Shown here: piece by piece, positions 1 to 6,552 of the stretch
How the letters are laid out: the number at the start of each line of letters is the position of its first letter
Position numbering within the stretch: the first letter of the stretch is position 1
Assembly (NCBI RefSeq): GCF_002293435.1
Contig: NZ_DBDF01000023.1
Coordinates: forward strand, 1-6,667
Source of the DNA: Bacteroides sp. UBA939
Lineage (GTDB): Bacteria > Bacteroidota > Bacteroidia > Bacteroidales > Bacteroidaceae
Reading direction: 5' to 3'
Length of the DNA stretch: 6,667 nucleotides
Translations under genes and position numbers: made by a program
Notes under the pieces: model-generated
Database searches by the model: none
Told to the model about the DNA's origin: nothing
The model's input: the letters and a program-made list of their open reading frames with translations, nothing else

Positions 1-30
1 CCCCATGAAATATCGGGTGAGCCGTGTCTG

Positions 31-140
31 AACTACTTAGTAGTAGTTACCCAACTACTACGTAGTAATTGAACAACTACTACTAAGTAATTGCCTAACT
101 ACTACGTAGTAATTAACCAACTATTAGCAGGTAGTTGAGC
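31..140. repeat. Tandem array of five 22-bp palindromic units
   Basis: Five adjacent 22-base units start at 31, 53, 75, 97 and 119. Each has the same plan: a 7-base left arm (AACTACT, or AACTATT in the last), a 4-base centre, a 7-base right arm (AGTAGTT, AGTAATT or GGTAGTT) and a 4-base linker. The centres are TAGT, ACGT, ACTA, ACGT and AGCA; the linkers are ACCC, GAAC, GCCT, AACC and GAGC. The arms are complementary, exactly in unit 1. In units 2-4 one position is a G-U pair in minus-strand RNA; in unit 5 two are G-U pairs in plus-strand RNA. The array lies 115 bases past the stop of the NigD-like gene. The period is close to two DNA helical turns, so it could be a set of protein sites on one face, or a run of small RNA hairpins. 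I do not recognise the family. Confidence 0.93.
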
Positions 141-254
141 TACTCTATGGGATGAGTTACATTCTTCAAGACAAAAGAATCATGCACCGGAAGTTTCAGG
201 TGACTTATACTAAGAAAGGTCGTCCGTTTTTTGTCGCTGGTTTTATACGTTGCC
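141..254. other. Intergenic stretch with no gene seen
   Basis: This lies between the 22-bp array and the 3' end of the NigD-like gene. It holds only weak symmetry: ATTCTT at 161-166 facing AAGAAT at 175-180, and an 18-base near-palindrome at 185-202 (CACC facing GGTG). Neither is followed by a clear T-run in the minus-strand direction, so no terminator is called for the gene that ends at 255. Confidence 0.5.
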
Positions 255-1001
255 TTACTGCAATTGCATCTTTGAAAAGTCAAAGTTAGTCGATTTAGCA
301 GTGGTGTTACTATCTTTCATCTCAAAAGTCAATTCCACTTCACCGTTCTTTTCCGAGTTAAGTTTCAGCTTGATACCTTTCGTTTCCGAAGTAATACCCA
401 GTTCGCCCAGATTGTAAGAAACCAGTCCATAAGCGCCTACTCCACTAACATCATCATAATTATTGTAACGGAGTTCAAGATGGATATAGCCGTCGCTGTC
501 CGCATCACCCTCGGTAGCTTCGCGCTGTACCAGGCTTATACGATGTTTGGTACCAGGATTTTGCGGCAAGTTCTGCAGGAAAATAATATTCATGTATCCG
601 CCACTGATAGTAAGGTCTCCCTGATAAATCCATACCGGGTCATTACCATACTCTTCTTCATTCTCCGGAGTCAGTGTTTCCACACCTTTGGTCAATGCAG
701 GCCAAACCCGATCAATCATCACCGCATGGTCATATCCCTCATAATTATCATAAAGAGGGTTGAAAGTAGTAAGTATACGCTGTCCATCTACCGGATGATA
801 ACAATCCAGAGTTACATACATGGGTAAAAGTGTCCCCCACGTGTCACTATCTAAATAGAAGGTGCTTCCTGTTACTCGCGTAGTAGCCCAGTTCGGATAA
901 GCTACATCTCCAAGTGAATATCCATCAGATTCACTACACGACTGCAATATTGGCAAAACAGTCAAACTCATCATCACAAATAACCAATTTAATTTTTTCA
1001 T
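255..1001 (-). CDS. NigD-like lipoprotein
   Basis: A 248-residue secreted lipoprotein resembling the NigD-like family of Bacteroidales, in which an N-terminal OB-like domain is followed by a C-terminal beta-sandwich. The N-terminus is a lipoprotein signal peptide (MKKLNWLF, hydrophobic core, LQSC), with the lipidated Cys at residue 22. The residues after it (SESD) are acidic, like the lipoprotein export signal described for surface lipoproteins of Bacteroidota; surface exposure is inferred. The segment SDGYSLGDVAYPNWATT just after the Cys is the recognisable family feature. An in-frame ATG five codons upstream (1016) is possible. I prefer 1001 because AGGA lies six bases before it and it gives a standard signal peptide. 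The family is named after a bacteriocin-associated gene, but no NigC-like partner is visible, so the role is unknown. A hairpin after lpxB separates it from that gene, suggesting a separate transcript. Confidence 0.85.
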   Translation of the reverse strand: MKKLNWLFVMMSLTVLPILQSCSESDGYSLGDVAYPNWATTRVTGSTFYLDSDTWGTLLPMYVTLDCYHPVDGQRILTTFNPLYDNYEGYDHAVMIDRVWPALTKGVETLTPENEEEYGNDPVWIYQGDLTISGGYMNIIFLQNLPQNPGTKHRISLVQREATEGDADSDGYIHLELRYNNYDDVSGVGAYGLVSYNLGELGITSETKGIKLKLNSEKNGEVELTFEMKDSNTTAKSTNFDFSKMQLQ

Positions 1002-1045
1002 AATCAATCCTTTCATTTGTTTTCTTAATAACTATTGGTTTACAC

Positions 1046-1076
1046 TAAATTTATGTTCTGCCTATAAAATACGAAA
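1046..1076 (-). promoter_or_regulatory. Weak candidate promoter of the NigD-like gene
   Basis: On the minus strand TTTC (1076-1073) is followed after 19 bases by TAAATTTA (1053-1046). This matches the Bacteroides pattern TTTG, 19-21 bases, TAnnTTTG with one mismatch in each box. It overlaps the hairpin at 1074-1101. It would start transcription roughly 20-40 bases before the gene. The match is imperfect, so this is tentative. Confidence 0.35.
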
Positions 1077-1101
1077 GCCAGAGTAATACTGCACTGGCTT
1101 T
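1074..1101 (-). terminator. Hairpin terminator candidate after lpxB
   Basis: AAAGCCAG at 1074-1081 and CTGGCTTT at 1094-1101 form a perfect 8-bp stem with a 12-base loop, 46 bases past the lpxB stop. In the minus-strand transcript the stem is followed by a T-rich stretch (CGTATTTTAT). On the plus strand the other side is also T-rich (TATATATTTT), so it could act in both directions. A second small palindrome, GGATTT-A-AAATCC at 1114-1126, lies between it and lpxB. Confidence 0.65.
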
Positions 1102-1146
1102 ATATATTTTAACGGATTTAAAATCCTTTGAGATTAAGAACCTACT

Positions 1147-2307
1147 TTAGACTCCCTCTATTTTACTTTGAGAGTTATGTAACAAACGTACCATTTCTTG
1201 CGCTGCATGTTTCGGAGCTCCCACATCTCCCAGACGAGATGCCATATACTCATAGCCATCAAGCATTTGCCGCCGATACACCTTATTATATAGGATACGC
1301 TCCAACTCAGCACGAATTTGTTCTATCGTCATTGTGTCTGCAACCAGTTCTTTTACTACTTCCCGGTTTGCTATAAGGTTCACCAATGATATGTATTTCA
1401 CCTTCAGGATATGCCGCTTCAGGAAGGCAATCACCTTTCCTATCGGCGTATGGTAACAGACGGCTTGCGGAACCCGAAACAGAGCAGTCTCTAAAGTTGC
1501 CGTTCCCGAAGTCACCAATGCAGCCTCAGCTTGTTGAAGCAAACGGTAGGTTTGCCCGAAAAGAATCTTCACTTTCGCATCGCCGATATACTTCCGGTAG
1601 TAATCGGGAGAAATACCGGGCGCACCCGCCAACACCAACTGGTATTCGGGGAAAGCTGAAGCGGCACGAAGCATATCGGGCAAATTATCTTTTATTTCTT
1701 GCTTCCGGCTACCGGCTAATAAGGCGATAATCGGTTTGTGTTCCAATTCGTTCGTACGGACAAAATCATCGTATGTTTCCGGATATTCAGCACGGAAGGC
1801 AGCTACTTCATCCACCGTAGGGTTACCCACATAATGTATCGGGTAGTGGTGCTTGCCTTCGAAAAACTCCACTTCGAACGGCAGAATAGAGAATAGCTCA
1901 TTTACATCCCGCTTGATATTCTTGATGCGATACTCTTTCCACGCCCATATCTTTGGGGAGATATAATAATAAACGGGAATCTGTGTCCCGGCTCGCAGGA
2001 ACTTGGCAATATTCAGATTGAAACCCGGATAATCCACCAATATTACTACATCCGGTTGCCACGCAACGATATCGTCTTTGCATCGTTTCATATTGGCAAA
2101 GATAGTAGGCAGGTGCAGCAGCACTGGGATAAAGCCCATATAGGCCAAATCCTTATAATGTTTCACCATTTCACCTCCTACTGACGCCATCAGGTCGCCA
2201 CCGAAGAAACGGAATTCGGCCTGCGGGTCTTCGACTTTCAAGGCTGCCATCAGGTGAGAGGCATGCAAGTCACCTGAGGCTTCACCGACTATTAAGTAAT
2301 ACTTCAT
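1147..2307 (-). CDS. lpxB: Lipid-A-disaccharide synthase LpxB
   Basis: LpxB is a membrane-associated cytoplasmic GT19 glycosyltransferase. It joins UDP-2,3-diacylglucosamine and lipid X to give the tetraacyl disaccharide 1-phosphate and UDP, a committed step of lipid A synthesis. The 386 residues fit the family length. Seen in the protein: the N-terminal glycine-rich GEASGDLHASHLM motif (about residues 8-20) and FFGGDLM; DYPGFNLNIAKFLR near residue 92; YYISPKIWAWK near 113; YVGNPTVDEV near 160; LLAGSRKQEI near 197; and the C-terminal nucleotide-binding TSGTATLETALFRVPQAV near 266-283. The frame is intact. The ATG at 2307 is the first codon of the conserved N-terminus, and no clear Shine-Dalgarno site precedes it. 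surE is upstream on the same strand, but 234 bases containing a large palindrome separate them; I see no good lpxB promoter there, so co-transcription with surE is likely. Confidence 0.97.
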   Translation of the reverse strand: MKYYLIVGEASGDLHASHLMAALKVEDPQAEFRFFGGDLMASVGGEMVKHYKDLAYMGFIPVLLHLPTIFANMKRCKDDIVAWQPDVVILVDYPGFNLNIAKFLRAGTQIPVYYYISPKIWAWKEYRIKNIKRDVNELFSILPFEVEFFEGKHHYPIHYVGNPTVDEVAAFRAEYPETYDDFVRTNELEHKPIIALLAGSRKQEIKDNLPDMLRAASAFPEYQLVLAGAPGISPDYYRKYIGDAKVKILFGQTYRLLQQAEAALVTSGTATLETALFRVPQAVCYHTPIGKVIAFLKRHILKVKYISLVNLIANREVVKELVADTMTIEQIRAELERILYNKVYRRQMLDGYEYMASRLGDVGAPKHAAQEMVRLLHNSQSKIEGV

Positions 2308-2360
2308 ACTATTGAGAGTTTAAAATGGTTCTTCCTTAATCCGGTTGAAAGATTTAATTG

Positions 2361-2524
2361 GTAGTGAGTATTTAGGTATCTCGTCATAATTGGTGTACTA
2401 TAAAGATAGTTTAGTAGTGGGAATGGGTACGCGAACGATGCGAAATAAGCGGATGAACGCGTACCTACTCCCACCACTAAACTATCATTCACCGCTAAAC
2501 CTATTACGATTAAGTACTTACTAC
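2361..2524. repeat. Large imperfect palindrome between surE and lpxB
   Basis: The inner arms at 2405-2433 and 2458-2486 are complementary over 29 bases with three differences; two are G-U pairs in minus-strand RNA and one is a mismatch. The centre (2434-2457) is 24 bases. The outer arms at 2361-2374 and 2511-2524 match in 12 of 14 positions. The DNA between outer and inner arms (2375-2404 against 2487-2510) also aligns loosely in inverted sense, so the whole 164 bases read as one degenerate inverted repeat. A directly repeated ACCRCTAAAC occurs at 2472-2482 and 2491-2500. In the surE-lpxB mRNA it would make a long hairpin. It could be a small repeat element or a regulatory structure. No coding region is seen in the gap. 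Confidence 0.9.
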
Positions 2525-2541
2525 TACCTTAAATATACAGC

Positions 2542-3306
2542 TCAAAACCAAGTTTGCAATTCGTCAATAAACCCGTAATCCGTAACATCTACCTTAATCG
2601 GGGTAATGGCAACATAACCGTTTTCGAGCGCCCAATGATCATTCTTTTCGTTTTCAGAATCTACATCCCGGAACTCACCGGACAGCCAGTAATAATGGCT
2701 ATTGCCCCGATGCGCAAAACTCTCCCACTCGTTTATCCAGTCCCCTTTCGACTGTTCGCATATCTTAATTCCCTTCATCTCTTTTGCTACCGGGAAGTTA
2801 ACATTGAGACAGGTTAGTGGCGGCAATCCCTTCTCCAGAACCAGGCGGGCTATATTGCGGATATACGGCCCGGACGGATCGAAATCAGCATTCGGCTCGT
2901 GGCTGCAAAGAGAGAAGCCGATGGAAGGCACTCCTTTGAGGCATCCTTCGATTACTCCCCCCATCGTACCGGAGAAATGTACATTAACGCCGGAGTTATC
3001 TCCATGATTTACGCCACATACTACTAAATCGGGCGTACGGTCGAGCACCGTATGGAATGCGAGCTTAACGCAATCGACCGGAGTACCGGAACATTTATAA
3101 ACCGACAAACCTACATCTTTACGAACCAACTGGTAATGGATAGGTTCCGTTACCGTCAATGCAGCCGAACTACCCGAACGCGGTGCATTCGGAGCCATTA
3201 CCACAATCTCCCCCAACGGGCGGAGAAACTTTATCAACTCACTAATACCTTTCGCAACAATGCCATCATCATTGGAAATCAATATCAAAGGTCTCTGATT
3301 TTCCAT
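2542..3306 (-). CDS. surE: 5'/3'-nucleotidase SurE
   Basis: SurE is a metal-dependent cytoplasmic phosphatase acting on nucleoside 5'- and 3'-monophosphates, and in some species on short polyphosphate. The 254 residues fit the family. The N-terminal ILISNDDG carries the metal-binding pair Asp13-Asp14. Ser44 in the NAPRSGSSAALT segment and Asn100 in the CGVNHGDNSG segment sit where the other metal ligands are expected. SGTPVDCVKLA (residues 73-83) and SGTMGGVIEG (about 112-121) are also typical. All ligands expected from the family are present, so it should be active. The ATG at 3306 lies about 28 bases after a good promoter. lpxB follows on the same strand; a surE-lpxB pairing is plausible in this group, but here the two are held apart by the palindrome at 2361-2524. 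Confidence 0.96.
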   Translation of the reverse strand: MENQRPLILISNDDGIVAKGISELIKFLRPLGEIVVMAPNAPRSGSSAALTVTEPIHYQLVRKDVGLSVYKCSGTPVDCVKLAFHTVLDRTPDLVVCGVNHGDNSGVNVHFSGTMGGVIEGCLKGVPSIGFSLCSHEPNADFDPSGPYIRNIARLVLEKGLPPLTCLNVNFPVAKEMKGIKICEQSKGDWINEWESFAHRGNSHYYWLSGEFRDVDSENEKNDHWALENGYVAITPIKVDVTDYGFIDELQTWF

Positions 3307-3333
3307 TATCTGTTATCTATTCTTTTTTCAATG

Positions 3334-3364
3334 CAAAAGTAGCAAAAGAGAACTGGATAGCAAG
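3334..3364 (-). promoter_or_regulatory. surE promoter, Bacteroides type
   Basis: On the minus strand CTTG (3364-3361) is followed after 19 bases by TACTTTTG (3341-3334), an exact match to the -7 consensus TAnnTTTG and three of four bases at -33. The expected start leaves a leader of roughly 20 bases before the surE ATG. It lies in the 82-base gap after the DUF4625-type gene, so surE-lpxB can be transcribed without the metal operon. Confidence 0.7.
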
Positions 3365-3388
3365 CGTGGTTGCTGAATATATTACGTA

Positions 3389-3874
3389 TTACTCATCGTG
3401 GTCGTGGTCATGATCTTCATCTCCTGTACTCAACACGATACTACGTACCACTTCAGAGTCGTTTTTGGCTTCGTCCGTGCAAAACACCATCAGGTGATAA
3501 TCTCCCGGAGTGGCATTGGCCGGTATCTCAATATCATGTTCGATATGAGCTGTTCTGTCGGTTACATTGTACGACTGTTCAAAATGGAATGGAACGGTTT
3601 CCTCACCGGATCTTGTGTCGTGGTCATGGTCGTGGCCGTGGCCGTCGAAGTTACTGTGAACCTGTATCTTGTAAGACAGCAACATGATGTCGTCCGACAA
3701 ATCCATCTCCAGGTGTATGCCGTGTTCGTCGCCTATCAATATAACCTCTTCGTCCGAAGGAGATTGCACATCAATAACGGGTGGGGTTGTATCGCGGTTC
3801 TTGTCATCGCAAGAGGTGAACAACCAAGAGAACATCACTAAGGAAATAATCGGGAAATAATACTTTGTTTTCAT
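3389..3874 (-). CDS. DUF4625-type lipoprotein with His/Asp runs
   Basis: A 161-residue lipoprotein. The signal peptide ends in LFTSC with the lipidated Cys at residue 22, and the DDKNRD that follows is acidic, as in surface-export signals of Bacteroidota lipoproteins. The rest reads as one Ig-like beta-sandwich resembling DUF4625: DTTPPVIDVQSPSD (28-41), an acidic strand pair with LSDDIMLLSYKIQVHSNFD (59-77), and IPANATPGDYHLMVF (117-131). Two metal-binding-type runs stand out: HGHDHDHD at 79-86, in a loop right after HSNFD, and DHDHDHDE at 154-161, the extreme C-terminus. Similar genes sit beside TonB-dependent receptors in this phylum, as here. I infer a surface or periplasmic-face metal-binding partner of the receptor. 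It is the last gene of the probable operon, 127 bases after the receptor gene with a strong hairpin in between. I found no promoter of its own. Confidence 0.85.
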   Translation of the reverse strand: MKTKYYFPIISLVMFSWLFTSCDDKNRDTTPPVIDVQSPSDEEVILIGDEHGIHLEMDLSDDIMLLSYKIQVHSNFDGHGHDHDHDTRSGEETVPFHFEQSYNVTDRTAHIEHDIEIPANATPGDYHLMVFCTDEAKNDSEVVRSIVLSTGDEDHDHDHDE

Positions 3875-3913
3875 TTGAATCGTTTTTTAGAATTAAACTT
3901 CTTGTTAATTGGA

Positions 3914-3998
3914 GGACTCGGTTAGTAACTCAAGCTTTACATACTACTATAATCAACAATATAAAAAACATATAAAGCTTGAGTTATTTATTGAGTCC
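3914..3998 (-). repeat. Interrupted long hairpin between receptor and lipoprotein genes
   Basis: The inner stem is 14 bp and perfect: 3926-3939 (TAACTCAAGCTTTA) with 3973-3986. An outer 6-bp stem pairs GGACTC (3914-3919) with GAGTCC (3993-3998). The inner and outer stems are separated by six bases on each side (3920-3925 and 3987-3992), so the structure is symmetric. The loop is 33 AT-rich bases. It begins three bases past the receptor stop codon and ends 39 bases before the lipoprotein start. No T-run follows the stem in the minus-strand direction, so a standard intrinsic terminator is unlikely. It may be a processing or stability hairpin, or an attenuator setting the receptor to lipoprotein ratio. 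Confidence 0.85.
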
Positions 3999-4001
3999 GT
4001 T

Positions 4002-6143
4002 TTAAAAAGGTACTTTAATTAATAGTTGGAAGTTTCGTCCCGGTTCGGGGATTTCTACTTTCCTGTAAAAGCTAAGATGATTGAAATAACGCGTATTGAA
4101 CAAGTTCCGGACGGTCAAAGATACCTCAACATCAGTCTTCGCAATGGATACGTCGAGCGAACCGCCTATGTGGCACAGGTTTGCGCCCGGCGTACGGTCT
4201 TCGTTACGGTCTACACGGTTTTGGCGGGCTATGCTTTGCCACTCGGCATAAAGCATATACCGCTTCTTCTGCCAGGTCAGGGTGTTCTGCATCCGGGCGG
4301 GAGGCGAGAAACTCAAGGGGATATGCTCCTCACAATTGTAGGTATGCACATACTCAGCGGAGATGTGATAGCTGAGAGCGGGCAGAATCTGTAGTTCCAC
4401 ACTTGCTTCCACACCGGCGAAGAGCGCTTCGGTTTGAGAATAACGGTATATCTGTCCCGAATGCGGCAACACCGACCATTCGCCCGTAGGCCGCAGAAAG
4501 ATGTAATTGCTGAACCAACTGGCGAAAGGCGATACGTACGCCGTCCATCTGCCGGACTTCAGCCGGTAAGAAGCATCCATCTGCCAGCCCTGTTCGGACG
4601 ACAGGGTAGCGTCTCCCTGTTCGTGGCGGAAAGTTCCGTGGTGCACGCCGTTGGAAGCGAGTTCGTTGGCTCCCGGCAGACGAAAGCTCCGCCCGAGGTT
4701 CGCTTTCAACTGATGCTTGACGGAAGGAGTCCATACCATGCCCAAAGACAAGGAATAGTCTCCGAGGTTACGGTCTACGCGGTGGCTGTTCCAACGGTAA
4801 AGCTCCACTTCCCGGTCATCGTATCCCATCTGCTGCAAGTAGGTTGCCAGATACGGGTCGTCGTGCGCAGAGACATGTATGCGGCCGTAGTCATAACGCA
4901 CGCCTCCGCTAACCATGAACAGGTTGCTGGGGCGATACGTCGTGAGCCAGGACATGCCGGTCGTGAAACGTTCGTAAGCCGGCAGCAGAAAGGAGTAACC
5001 GGAAATCGTATTCTTCTGGTACTGGGTGTCCCACCCCATTTGGTGTTCCCACGAGGCGGAGCCGACTAAGCGCCCCTTCGCCGAGAGGCTGAACGTGTGC
5101 AGATTGAATTCCAGTTCCTTGTCCGGGTCTGCTTCGGGTAGAGGCTGGGTGTTGTAGTGGGTATGGAACAGGCTCCGTTCTTCACGGTGGTTGTTCTGGT
5201 AGCCGACATCACCGGAGAGGATAAACGTCTGCCAAGCGTACTGTTGATGAGTGGTTACTTTCAGATGGTTCACCTTACTGTAAGGGAGTTCTATATTCCG
5301 GCTGTCTCCATCGTCCTGCAAGCGCGACAGGTCGGGGATGCCGTGCGCTCCCGGAAAGAAGCCCGTCTTCTGGTAGACGTTGGACACGGCATAATCCGAC
5401 TTATACGCTTTCTTCTGATACCGGGCGAAGACGTTGACATTGCGCTCCACGCCTGCCGTATTCTTCAGCTTTCCGCCATAGACGGGTATCAGCCGGGTCA
5501 TATAAACAATGGTATCCGCCGGAATGTGGTAATCGCCGAAACGTTGCTCCGAGTAGCGTAGTTTCGCATACCAGGCATTCTTCTTAATTCCCAGCATCAG
5601 CGAAGCGGCAAGGGTTTCGTTGACCGATTTCCCCAGAAGAGTGACGTCGCCAAACAGCACATCTTCCGCAGGGGGTTGCGCCGGAGCGATGTCAATCACT
5701 CCTCCCATTGCATCGCTTCCGTAAAGCAACGAGACTGGGCCTTTTATCACGTTGACGGCTTCCACGTTGAAAGCATCCAGCTCCAGACCATGGTCTGCGC
5801 CCCACTGCTGGCCTTCTTGTTTAATGCCATTCTCCAGTACGGCAATCCGGTTGAAGCCCATGCCTCGAATCATCGGTTTGGAGAATCCCGCACCGATATC
5901 CATAGCCTGTACTCCGGGGATATTCTCCATGGTTTGCATGAAGTTACCCGTGAAATGTTTACGCAGGAAATCCCGGTCAGCCACTTCAAGCGTCAGTGCG
6001 GTTTTCTTGTTCCGAAGTTGTTCGTAGGTTTCGGCTATTACAACTTCGGGCAAGTCCACACGGGCTGTATCGGAATCTTGCGCATGGACGGAAAGGGATA
6101 TGAATAACAGTCCCAATACGCCCGGAATATATTCCATACGCAT
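4002..6143 (-). CDS. TonB-dependent outer-membrane receptor, probable metal uptake
   Basis: A 713-residue TonB-dependent receptor: a 22-strand-type barrel that imports a ligand across the outer membrane using TonB energy. The signal peptide ends at SVHA-QD (about residue 22). A TonB-box-like segment, VDLPEVVIAE, follows near 29-38. The plug (about 40-155) has MENIPGVQAMDIG, PMIRGMGFNRIAVLENG, EGQQWGADHGLELD and VIKGPVSLLYGSDAMGGVI. The barrel carries RLPGANELASNGVHHGTF near 487-503, a motif typical of metal and siderophore/haem receptors including ZnuD-like ones, and ends in Phe after LLIKVP, as outer-membrane barrels do. It lacks the N-terminal carboxypeptidase-like domain of SusC proteins and no SusD neighbour is seen, so glycan uptake is unlikely. 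A loop near residue 330 has HTHYNTQ. Possible starts are TTG 6146, ATG 6143 and ATG 6137; 6143 keeps an Arg before the hydrophobic core. Two sampled lines (4441-4560) are 66/120 G+C, higher than lpxB (50/120 in 1261-1380). The metal is inferred, not shown. Confidence 0.93.
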   Translation of the reverse strand: MRMEYIPGVLGLLFISLSVHAQDSDTARVDLPEVVIAETYEQLRNKKTALTLEVADRDFLRKHFTGNFMQTMENIPGVQAMDIGAGFSKPMIRGMGFNRIAVLENGIKQEGQQWGADHGLELDAFNVEAVNVIKGPVSLLYGSDAMGGVIDIAPAQPPAEDVLFGDVTLLGKSVNETLAASLMLGIKKNAWYAKLRYSEQRFGDYHIPADTIVYMTRLIPVYGGKLKNTAGVERNVNVFARYQKKAYKSDYAVSNVYQKTGFFPGAHGIPDLSRLQDDGDSRNIELPYSKVNHLKVTTHQQYAWQTFILSGDVGYQNNHREERSLFHTHYNTQPLPEADPDKELEFNLHTFSLSAKGRLVGSASWEHQMGWDTQYQKNTISGYSFLLPAYERFTTGMSWLTTYRPSNLFMVSGGVRYDYGRIHVSAHDDPYLATYLQQMGYDDREVELYRWNSHRVDRNLGDYSLSLGMVWTPSVKHQLKANLGRSFRLPGANELASNGVHHGTFRHEQGDATLSSEQGWQMDASYRLKSGRWTAYVSPFASWFSNYIFLRPTGEWSVLPHSGQIYRYSQTEALFAGVEASVELQILPALSYHISAEYVHTYNCEEHIPLSFSPPARMQNTLTWQKKRYMLYAEWQSIARQNRVDRNEDRTPGANLCHIGGSLDVSIAKTDVEVSLTVRNLFNTRYFNHLSFYRKVEIPEPGRNFQLLIKVPF

Positions 6144-6191
6144 CAATTACAATCTTTGTTAGATAATGAAAAGGAAAATTAAGCTATGCAA

Positions 6192-6521
6192 TCAAGCTAT
6201 GGGAGGGGCGCGCAAATGATGCGAATAAGAGAGTGTACACAGTCTCTCATTCCGGTAAACGACTTGCTCAAAAGATATGGGCGTTAATTCGTGATGGAAG
6301 TCGAACGCTTGAGCTTCCGTGAAGAGAGGAAGGAAGAAGTGGCAGATAGCGCAATCGTCCGGCGAATGCAGCGGTGCGTTCCCGGTATGGGAGTGAGAAC
6401 AGGAAACGGAATGTTCCGGCGCATGAGTATGATGATGAAAGGCCTTCACCACAAAATACGGCATGAGTATCATCAGTAATGCCCATGCTATAAACATCCG
6501 TTTGTTTTTGCTGTTATTCAC
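6192..6521 (-). CDS. Small membrane-anchored His/Cys-rich protein
   Basis: A 109-residue protein without a recognised name. The N-terminus (MNNSKNKR) is positively charged and is followed by a hydrophobic segment at about 9-25, a signal peptide or single membrane anchor that would place the rest in the periplasm. Just after it come HHHTH (29-33), H37, CSHSH (41-45), H52 and DCAICH (56-61, a CxxCH group), then HH at 76-77, Cys95 and HHLRAPP near the end. This density of His and Cys points to metal binding; similar short proteins with a CxxC and a final R-x-PP occur beside metal TonB receptors. The start is GTG at 6521, preceded by AGGAAG four bases upstream. The only in-frame ATG (6497) would remove the charged N-terminus. 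It is first in the probable operon, 48 bases before the receptor ATG. It could be a metal chaperone or sensor; function is inferred. Confidence 0.8.
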   Translation of the reverse strand: MNNSKNKRMFIAWALLMILMPYFVVKAFHHHTHAPEHSVSCSHSHTGNAPLHSPDDCAICHFFLPLFTEAQAFDFHHELTPISFEQVVYRNERLCTLSYSHHLRAPPIA

Positions 6522-6552
6522 TTTCTTCCTAAATAGAATTTGAATAGAGAGG

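Noticed and set aside
31..140. CRISPR array
   Set aside because: The variable parts are only 4 bases long, so there are no spacers, and no cas gene is visible. The structure is a tandem dyad repeat.
185..202. Operator-like near-palindrome after the NigD-like gene
   Set aside because: The arms are short, one position is mismatched, and it lies at a 3' end with no promoter in view; likely chance.
2361..2524. Invertible promoter segment
   Set aside because: The outer arms carry two mismatches in 14 and the segment is itself palindromic, so inversion would change little; no convincing promoter box was found inside.
2304..2578. Small genes in the surE-lpxB gap on either strand
   Set aside because: The short open frames run straight through the palindrome, so their protein sequences simply mirror the inverted repeat, and neither shows a family motif.
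3359..3374. Terminator after the DUF4625-type gene
   Set aside because: Only a 5-bp stem (AGCAA with TTGCT) and no T-run directly after it; it also overlaps the surE promoter.
4434..5069. Plus-strand open frame of 211 codons inside the receptor gene, and other plus-strand frames
   Set aside because: It lies antisense to a well-supported receptor gene in a G+C-rich stretch, has no recognisable domain, and no promoter was seen for it. The same holds for the shorter plus-strand frames over lpxB, surE and the lipoprotein genes.
4002..6143. SusC-type glycan importer
   Set aside because: The N-terminal carboxypeptidase-like domain is missing, the length is about 700 rather than about 1000 residues, and no SusD-like gene is next to it.
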